Shown here: positions 56,601-64,000 of the stretch, one piece after another | How positions within the stretch are numbered: the first letter of the stretch is position 1 | Layout of the letters: each line of letters begins with the position of its first letter | From: Notamacropus eugenii | Taxonomy: Eukaryota > Chordata > Mammalia > Diprotodontia > Macropodidae | Direction: 5' to 3' | DNA: 64,000 nt | Assembly: GCF_028372415.1 (NCBI RefSeq) | Contig: NC_092872.1 | Location: 8,562,001 to 8,626,000 of the forward strand | Notes under the pieces: generated by a model | The model's database searches: none | Told to the model about the DNA's origin: nothing | The model's input: only the letters and a program-made list of their open reading frames with translations | Made by a program: the position numbers and the translations under genes

Positions 56601-57884
56601 TCCTTTGCCCCGGTTCAAATGAGATAACGTTTGTAAAGCGCTTAGTGCAGTACCCGGCACGTAGTAGGTGGTTCATAAATGCTTTGTCCCTCCCCTCCAC
56701 CCCCAGTCCCCAGCTCATATTATGCTCCTCTGTGTACGTGTTCTCTCCAGCAGAGTGAGTCAGCCCATTGAGGTCGTAGGCTTTCACAGATTTTGTATCC
56801 CACCTGTATGGCACAGTTGCACATAACACGCCTATTGTTTTATTGATAAGAATTGAAGTCCAAGTTCTCTTCCAGCTCTGACCAGAGCTCTGTGTTCTAT
56901 ACTCTAGCTCTCTATACACTGTGGAGGGGAAAGAGCCCTCTTCTTTGTCCTCAGGGAGATCCTGGGCTGGTGGGAGAGACAAGATTCATGCACATGAAAA
57001 ACCTGAGACCAGAGTGAGCTGGGGTGGTCAGGTCAGGCTTCCTGGAGGAGGTGGCCGCCAAGTAGGAAGGGAGAGGACAAAGTATGCCAGTCAACCCCAG
57101 GCTATCCCTAAGCATCTGTCAGGCACTTGTTATGTGTTAGGCTCTCTGCTAAGTGCTGGGGATACAGAAAGGGCAAAAGCATGGACCCTGCCCTCAAGGA
57201 GCTCACTTTCTAACAGGAAGACAGCATGTAAATAAATGGGTACATACGAGATATGTGCAGATTAGATACAGGTACTCTCAAGGTACTAGCAGCTGTGGAA
57301 ACAGGGAAAGGCCTGAAGGCACAGGGCTGAGTTAGTGAAGACACAAAGTCAGGATTGCTCTTTACATATGTAGGGGCCATCTAGGAGACCAGGCTGGCTG
57401 AGGAAGAGGAGGAGAGAGGGAGAAGGGGAGAGGGAAGGTGCTTGTAAATCTGGGAAGGTAGATTGCAGCAGATTGTAGAGGCCCCGGGCTAGGACTACTG
57501 GCAGGACTATCTCTTGTTATTCAGGTGGGTGGCCTTCAAGGTCCCTCCTAACCCTGAGATGCTGTGATTTTTTTCAGAGCAGCATTAGGGGTTTTCAGGT
57601 CCGAGTTTCCACTGGGCTGCACACAATCCCAGAGAAGAAGTAGCTCGACTTCTCCCTTCTGTTATTGAAGAGGGAACTGAGGCGCCCAGGGAAGCTGCAT
57701 CTTGAGCGGAGAGCAGGTAGAAGGTCATGTGTAGTTAAAGCTGTGCCTCGGCCTGTGGGGCCGCTGACACGGTGGCAGAGATGGATTTGTTGTCTCAGGC
57801 CAAGGCTGGGAAGAGGCTGGGGAGTTCGATGGCCAGGAGCCGGCACCCACAGCCTCAGCCTGGCCACCCAGGGTCTAGGATGGG

Positions 57885-58060
57885 GGCTTTTAGAGCCCCT
57901 TTGTGTTACGGACCCTTTGGGCAGTCTGCTAAAGCCCTTCTCAGAATGTTGCTTTTACATGTATAAAGTAAAATCACTAGAATTACAGAGGCAAACAGTC
58001 CTATGGAAATAAAAATGTCATCTTTTTCATCCAAGCTCACAAGCTGTTTCCTCATAATCT
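57885..58060 (+). repeat. Ancient mammalian dispersed repeat fragment
   Basis: TGTTACGGACCCTTTGGGCA, TCTCAGAATGTTGCTTTTAC, TAAAGTAAAATCACTAGAAT: text seen widely in mammalian genomes; class not assigned. Confidence 0.5.
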
Positions 58061-58134
58061 ATCCACAGACTCCTAGGGGAGCCGTGGACCTCAGGTTAAG
58101 AAAATACAAGACTAAGGAATGCACACAGATAGGC

Positions 58135-58164
58135 AGACACACACACACACACGCACACGCACAC
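58135..58164 (+). repeat. (CA)n microsatellite
   Basis: About 14 CA/CG units. Confidence 0.9.
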
Positions 58165-58355
58165 GGAGGTGAGCAGGAAAAATAGGGTAAAACCCAGATG
58201 GACCACCTGGGTTGGGGAGGGTGATGATCCTTGGTGAGTTCAGTTCCCATGGATGAAACAGACAGGTTTGGAAAGTGGAAGGGTATCCCTAGGAACCTTG
58301 GAGGGGGGGGGCTTCTCTCTCCCCTTTCTGACTAAGCTCACCCCCTCCTCACTAA

Positions 58356-58742
<387 letters not shown>

Positions 58743-59139
58743 TAAGGAGGGGTTTGGACAGATGATAAGTGCAGGTCCTTTGGGAAGGAATATGGTGGAA
58801 AGAGATGAGAATGAATCTGGCTTCCAATTACGCCGTTGTTTATGTACCACTTTTGTGGCCATAGGCATTATTTACCATCTCCGGACCCTAGGTCCTAATC
58901 TGTCCAAATCAAGTAGCCACCAAGGTCTCTCTGCCTTCCAGTATTTGCAAAGGGCTGTTCCTTGTCCTGTTCCCAGAGACTTCCTTTCCTGTCCCACCCC
59001 ATAGTGGAGCAGTGAGGGTGTCTTGGGGACCATGCACTTGTTATGCTGTGATGAGCAGGTGAATCTGTCTCTTGCCTCTCCCACCTTGCTAATAGTAACT
59101 AATAAAATGAATCATAATATCTTCAGATTGGAAAGGATT

Positions 59140-59330
59140 AGAGGCAGTGTGGTGTGATGGTTAGAGCACTGATTTTTAAGTCAGTGTGGGTTCAGATCCC
59201 CACTCTGCTGCTTCCTAACCATATGACTTCAGGCAAAAGTCATGTCATTTCCCTGGGCCTCAGTTTCCTTATTTGTAAAATGAGTTTCTTGGTCCAGGTT
59301 TATATCGTGTGATCTCCTGTGGCCTTAAAA
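59140..59330 (+). repeat. MIR-like SINE
   Basis: GCAGTGTGGTGTGATGGTTA, GAGCACTGATTTTTAAGTCA, GGCCTCAGTTTCCTTATTTG, AAAATGAG. Confidence 0.8.
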
Positions 59331-59342
59331 ATCACATAAACC

Positions 59343-59548
59343 CATAATTCTCAAACTTTTTGTTCCCTCTGCACTCTTAAATTATTGAGGACCCCAAAGA
59401 GCTTTTGTTTATGTGGGTGCTAGCTATCAATATTTACCATGGTAGAAATTAAAACATTTTAGCATTATTATGAAAACAGACCTGGAGGACCCTGTAAAAA
59501 GGTCTTGGGAACCCCAAGAGTCCAAAAACCACACTTTGAGAACCATTG
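59343..59548. mobile_element. hAT-type non-autonomous DNA transposon
   Basis: About 206 bp. Imperfect terminal inverted repeats: CATAATTCTCAAACTT at the left; CACTTTGAGAACCATTG at the right. Inside are GAGGACCCCAAAGAGCTTTT and GTTTATGTGGGTGCTAGCTA, common in mammalian hAT-derived repeats. No clear 8-bp target duplication remains. Confidence 0.65.
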
Positions 59549-59667
59549 ATGTCTTGCATGATACATGAATACATATTTCTTAGAGAATTTTAGAGCTCCT
59601 CATGCTAATACCCTAGAGAAGAAGATGATGATATTTGGGGGGTAAAGGTGGGGGTGTGTAGCACATC

Positions 59668-59716
59668 ACATACATACACAGACACACACAGACACACACA
59701 GACCACACACACACAC
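59668..59716 (+). repeat. (CA)n-type microsatellite
   Basis: ACATACACAGACACACACAG pattern, imperfect. Confidence 0.9.
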
Positions 59717-61136
59717 TAAATGACCATCTTCAGACATCTCATGAAAGAAGGAGTCTGAGTTTTTTTGTGTAGTCCCTGGAAGTAGTGCTAGAACACATGT
59801 AGGGGAAGTTATATTATCACAGGGCAAATAGGCAGATTTGAGTTTGTTCAAAGAACCCCCTAACAGCCACAGCTGTCTAACATGGAGCCTGGCTGTCTCT
59901 GGAAGCTGTAGGATTTAGGGCCGGATGACATCTTAGGACTTATCTAGTCCACCCCCTCACTTTTACAGATGAGGAAATTAAGGCTCAGTTCATGCAGGGT
60001 CACCCAGATTGTTGAATGACAAAGCTGGGATTCAATCCCAGGTTCCCTGACAGGGTTCATCCTGCCACACCAGGTGTCTTGGGTGGGGAGTTCCCCATCA
60101 CTGAAGGGATGAGGGATTCAGAGGGGATTTCTCCTTTGAATAGAGGGTAGATCTCAAGGCCCTTTTAGTTTCCTTCCCTTGAAGATTTGTCTAATAAGAG
60201 AAGATTCTAATAAATCCTTCCTGTTCCCTTCTAATTCTCAATCTATTATCCTAGGGTCCTATGATATATTATTTTTATGTTTCTAAAGGATTTTCCCACT
60301 CTTAACTCATTTGATCCCACAGGAGCTGGTGGGATGGGTGGGGTGGTGAACAAGGATGACTCTGGGGGATGTCAAGGATGGTCTGATGTCCTAACAAAGG
60401 AGGCAGAGAACAGATGGGTTGATGGGAGACTATTAGAGCCTCCAGCAACCTTAGATATCATTTGATTCAGTTCCCTACATTTATGGATGGAGAAACTGAG
60501 ACCCAGAGGAGGAAATTAACTTGTCTAAGATCATACAATAAGTTAGAGGATTAGGGACAACTTGGAGAAAGGGAATTTAAAGGTTCATTGGTGATCAGGG
60601 GGTCAACTGGGCCAATCCCCTGCCATGGGACCTTGAAAATCTGTCTAGGTAATCCAGTTCCAATTGCTCTTCTCAGCTCCTCTCTTACGTGACTCTCCTT
60701 CCCTACCCCCAACTCTACCAGGAAAGGAAGTATCACGGACCCTTAGTATGGCAAAGCTGTTTGTGAATCCTCCTTTCCAGGTACTAGCAGCAGTTCTCTT
60801 AGCTTTTTGGTGAGTTTATGAGGGCCCTTGAAGACCAGGAAGTCTGCTATACTGTCAATCCAGATTGAAACCAACCCTGTCTCTCCCTCCCCTCTCCTTG
60901 GCCTGTGGCTCTGAGGAGGTTTCAGATCTGGTAATACTTTGGGGCAGTGAATTACGCTTGGGTTAATAATAGCAACAGACTTTCTTTTGTAGCACTTTAA
61001 GATTTGTTTAATTCTGTCCCCATGGGGGTAGTGCAAGGATTATTATAACCATTTTATTGATAAGGAAACTGAGGCTCAGAGGAAGGAAAAGGACTTGTCC
61101 ATGAATGCAGATGATCTTGGCTTGCCCCATTCCTAG

Positions 61137-61367
<231 letters not shown>

Positions 61368-61409
61368 TAAGTGATGATCTTCTCTTTGGCCAGAGTTTCT
61401 TTGGGACTC

Positions 61410-61421
61410 AGCCACCAGTTC
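61410..61421. repeat. Target-site duplication, left copy
   Basis: AGCCACCAGTTC, identical to 62515-62526. Confidence 0.75.
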
Positions 61422-62514
61422 CTTTCTTTCCCCCTTGGACTTAATAGTATCTTTTCCCCCAATTACATGTAAAGATAGTTTTCAACATTCATTTTTGTAA
61501 GATTTTGAATTCCAAATTTTCCTCCCTCTCTTTTCCCCTCCTCTCCAAGACAGCAAGCATCTTATATAGGTTATGCATATACAATCATATTAAAGATATT
61601 TCCACATTACTCACATTGTGAAAGAAGAATCAGAACAAAAGGAAAAAACCATGATAAAGAAAAAACGAAAAAAGGAAAAATAGTTGCTTGGATCGGCATT
61701 CAGACTTCATAGTTTTTCTCTGGATGTGGAGAGTGTTTTCCATCACAAACCTTTTGGAATTGTCTTGGATCATGGTATTGCTGAGAAAAGCTAGGTTTTT
61801 CATAGCTGATCATCACACAATGTTGCTGATAGCTGTGTACAATGTTTTCCTAGTTCTGCTTATTTCACTTTACATCACTTTGTATAAGTCCTTCCAGATT
61901 TTTCTGAAATCTGCCTGTTCCTCATTTCTTATGGCATAATAGTATTCCACTACATTCACATACCACAACTTGTTCAGTCATACCCCAACCGAGGAGCATC
62001 CCCTCAGTTTCCAATTTTTGCCATCACAAAAAGAGCTGCTGTAAATACTTTGGTGCATGTGAGTCTTTTCCCCTTTTTTATGATTTCTTTGGGGTGCAGA
62101 TCTAATAATGGTATTGCTGGATCAAAGGGTATGTGTAGTTTTATAGCCTTTTTGGGTATAGTTCCAAATTGTTCTCCAGAATCATTTGGATCAGTTCACA
62201 ACTCCACCAACAATGCATTAGTGTTTCAATTTTCCCACATCTTCTCTAACATTTATTATTTTCCTTTTCTGTTATATCAGCCAATCTGATAAGTGTGAAG
62301 TGGTACCTCAGAATTGTTTTAATTTGCATTTCTCTAATCAATAGTATTTAGAGCATTTTTTTATATGACTATGGATAGCTTTAATTTCTTCATCTGAAAA
62401 CTGCCTGTTCATATCCCTTGACCACTTATCAATTGGGGAATGATTTGTAGTCTTATAAATTTGACTCAGTTATCTATATATTTGAGAAATGAGGTCTTTA
62501 TCAGAAACACTGTT
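61422..62514 (-). mobile_element. L1 LINE, 5'-truncated, 3'UTR and ORF2 end
   Basis: Reverse-oriented L1: CAATTACATGTAAAGATAGT, AATCAGAACAAAAGGAAAAA, ATGGCATAATAGTATTCCAC, TTGCTGGATCAAAGGGTATG, TTCACAACTCCACCAACAAT, AATTTGCATTTCTCTAATCA. It ends at a 12-bp duplication. The 3' (left) end is a C/T-rich run rather than a clean poly-T. No catalytic part remains. Confidence 0.9.
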
Positions 62515-62526
62515 AGCCACCAGTTC
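62515..62526. repeat. Target-site duplication, right copy
   Basis: AGCCACCAGTTC, partner of 61410-61421. Confidence 0.75.
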
Positions 62527-63304
62527 TTATGCCTGCCCTGTTCCCAGCCCCAAGTCCCTCTTTTTTTGTCTGACAGTCTCACTGAGAGGCCACCAGAGCT
62601 CATTCCCCTTCCCTTCTTCTACCCTGGGGAGGAGGAAGAAGGGGTCCTGTAAAAGAAGTTTGTGTAAAGCCTTCCTTTCCTTATCTTATGTGACTCATCA
62701 GCATCCGTAGCATGGTGTCCCTTCTGCCATGAACCTTTTTGGGAAGTTTGGTATGATCTATCTACTCCTTCCCTCTTTGTTTTCATAATGGTCCTTAAAC
62801 ATTATTTCATTTTCTCCTTCTGAGCACCTCAGGAACTGTGATGTTAGTGTTCAGATGTGATATTTCTACTGTCATCTTTAGGGAAAGTAGTTTGTTATAA
62901 AAATTTTGCATCTTTTCCTTTTTCTTTTTGTTTGTTCGTCTTTCTTCCATCTTTATCCTTAAATGCCCTGGGAATGATCTGGTATAATTGGGTCTCATGC
63001 CATGCTTCTGTTGACATGTTTTTCCTTCCATTGCTTCTCATTTTATCATATTGCTTTTAATCTTCTACCATCCCTCTCCTTAACATTTTATGAATTAGTT
63101 TATGATCTGGACTGTTTTCAGACTCAAAATCCCCTAACTGAGAAGGAACCTTAGAGGTAATCTGGTCTAGCATTGTCATTTATAAAAGAGGAAATTAAGG
63201 TCCAGGGAGGGGAAGGGACTTCCCTGAGGCCATGCAGGACTTAACCCCAGGTCTCTGATTCCCAAGTCTAGGGTCCTTACCATCACACATGCGATGTGCC
63301 CAGT

Positions 63305-63445
63305 GGCAGCTAAGTGGTATGGTGGATGGAGTGCTAGGCCTGTACTCAGGAAGACTCAAATTCAAATGTTACTTCAAATGCTGAACAGCTGTGTAATGCC
63401 AGGCACAATGCCCTGGCACACAGTAGGCACTTAATAAGAGGAGAC
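63305..63445 (+). repeat. tRNA-derived SINE, 3'-truncated
   Basis: GTGGCAGCTAAGTGGTATGG, TGGATGGAGTGCTAGGCCTG, TACTCAGGAAGACTCAAATT, then an L2-like GGCACACAGTAGGCACTTAA. Confidence 0.75.
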
Positions 63446-63894
63446 ATCATTGTGGGCAGGAATAATGAGAGAAGGCTTCCTGGAGGGAGGGGGTATACCT
63501 GGATCCAGGCTTGGAGATGGGTAGAATTTGCATAAGCAGAGAAAGGGCAGAGGCTCAGTGCTTCATGGGAATCCACCAAACAGAAGAGGCCAGAGCTACG
63601 CACACATCCATATATATATGTATCCATATAGACACATGTATGTGCACACAGAGTCTGGTCATCCCATTTCTCTCCCTAACCTCCTCCCTCTTAGATTTTT
63701 TAGCCCAGAATATATTGATCTCTAGCAATATTGTATGTTAACAGTTCACAGCTAGATCAAAGTTTCATGAGGTCCCCAGAAAGGGGAAAACAAGTAGCCA
63801 GTTTATACAAACTCTATCACCAATGAACCTTCTTTTCTTAAAGCTACTTGTTGGTTTGCCTGAATAAAAAAACCTGCTTGGATCTGTGGTCATT

Positions 63895-64000
63895 GGTCAA
63901 TGTGTTTGTCCTTCGTTGCTCAAGAAGACCATGCCACCAGAGAAATGATGACATGACTTGCACTTGACTTTGTTTTGAGTGAGGGAGGGCTGTGCACGTC
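63895..64000 (+). repeat. Dispersed marsupial-type repeat, cut by window end
   Basis: TGTGTTTGTCCTTCGTTGCT, CAAGAAGACCATGCCACCAG, GACTTGCACTTGACTTTGTT, GAGTGAGGGAGGGCTGTGCA: text I associate with a frequent marsupial SINE-like repeat. Confidence 0.55.

Overview
The window reads as vertebrate, almost certainly marsupial, nuclear DNA. Two spliced protein-coding genes lie head-to-tail on the + strand in the order NKTR then ZBTB47, the same neighbours as in the human 3p22 region. About 90% of the window is intron and intergenic sequence made largely of old retrotransposons. The repeat mix points to a marsupial: tRNA-derived SINEs ending in an RTE/BovB-like tail (GGTCACGAAGAGTCGGAC-type), CORE/MIR SINEs, L2, CR1/L3 and RTE LINE fragments, 5'-truncated non-primate L1s and hAT MITEs. 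The species cannot be fixed from the sequence alone.

1-11.56 kb: 3' end of NKTR (cyclophilin-related, RS-rich). The 3' part of the large exon, three small RS-repeat exons and the terminal coding exon with a ~2 kb 3'UTR are present; the rest of the gene lies upstream. The introns hold L2, MIR-like sequence and an antisense L1 with a recognisable target-site duplication.

11.56-27.3 kb: intergenic, AT-rich at first, filled with dispersed repeats, L1, L2, CR1/L3 and SINEs. No gene was recognised.

27.3-28.4 kb: CpG island with GC boxes, taken as the ZBTB47 promoter and first exon. The predicted initiator ATG is the last three bases of exon 1, directly followed by a GT donor.

28.26-52.99 kb: the 24.7 kb first intron of ZBTB47. 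It holds long GT/GA/CT microsatellites, a G-rich tract and nested transposons, including a CR1/L3 element containing a SINE that contains a hAT MITE.

52.99-64 kb: ZBTB47 coding exons 2 (BTB domain, acidic poly-Glu region, first two zinc fingers), 3 and 4 (three more fingers). The remaining fingers, stop codon and 3'UTR lie beyond the window. An L1 with target-site duplication sits in intron 4.

The two genes are not an operon and share no visible control element. NKTR is a nuclear RS-domain protein connected with splicing; ZBTB47 is a BTB-zinc-finger transcription factor. No previously undescribed system was found. The best points are the split ZBTB47 start, the symmetric NKTR RS exons with tandem (NAGNAG) acceptors, the transposon nesting, and one unidentified antisense coding remnant near 42.6-42.9 kb. 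Repeat boundaries are approximate unless a duplication or splice site fixes them.
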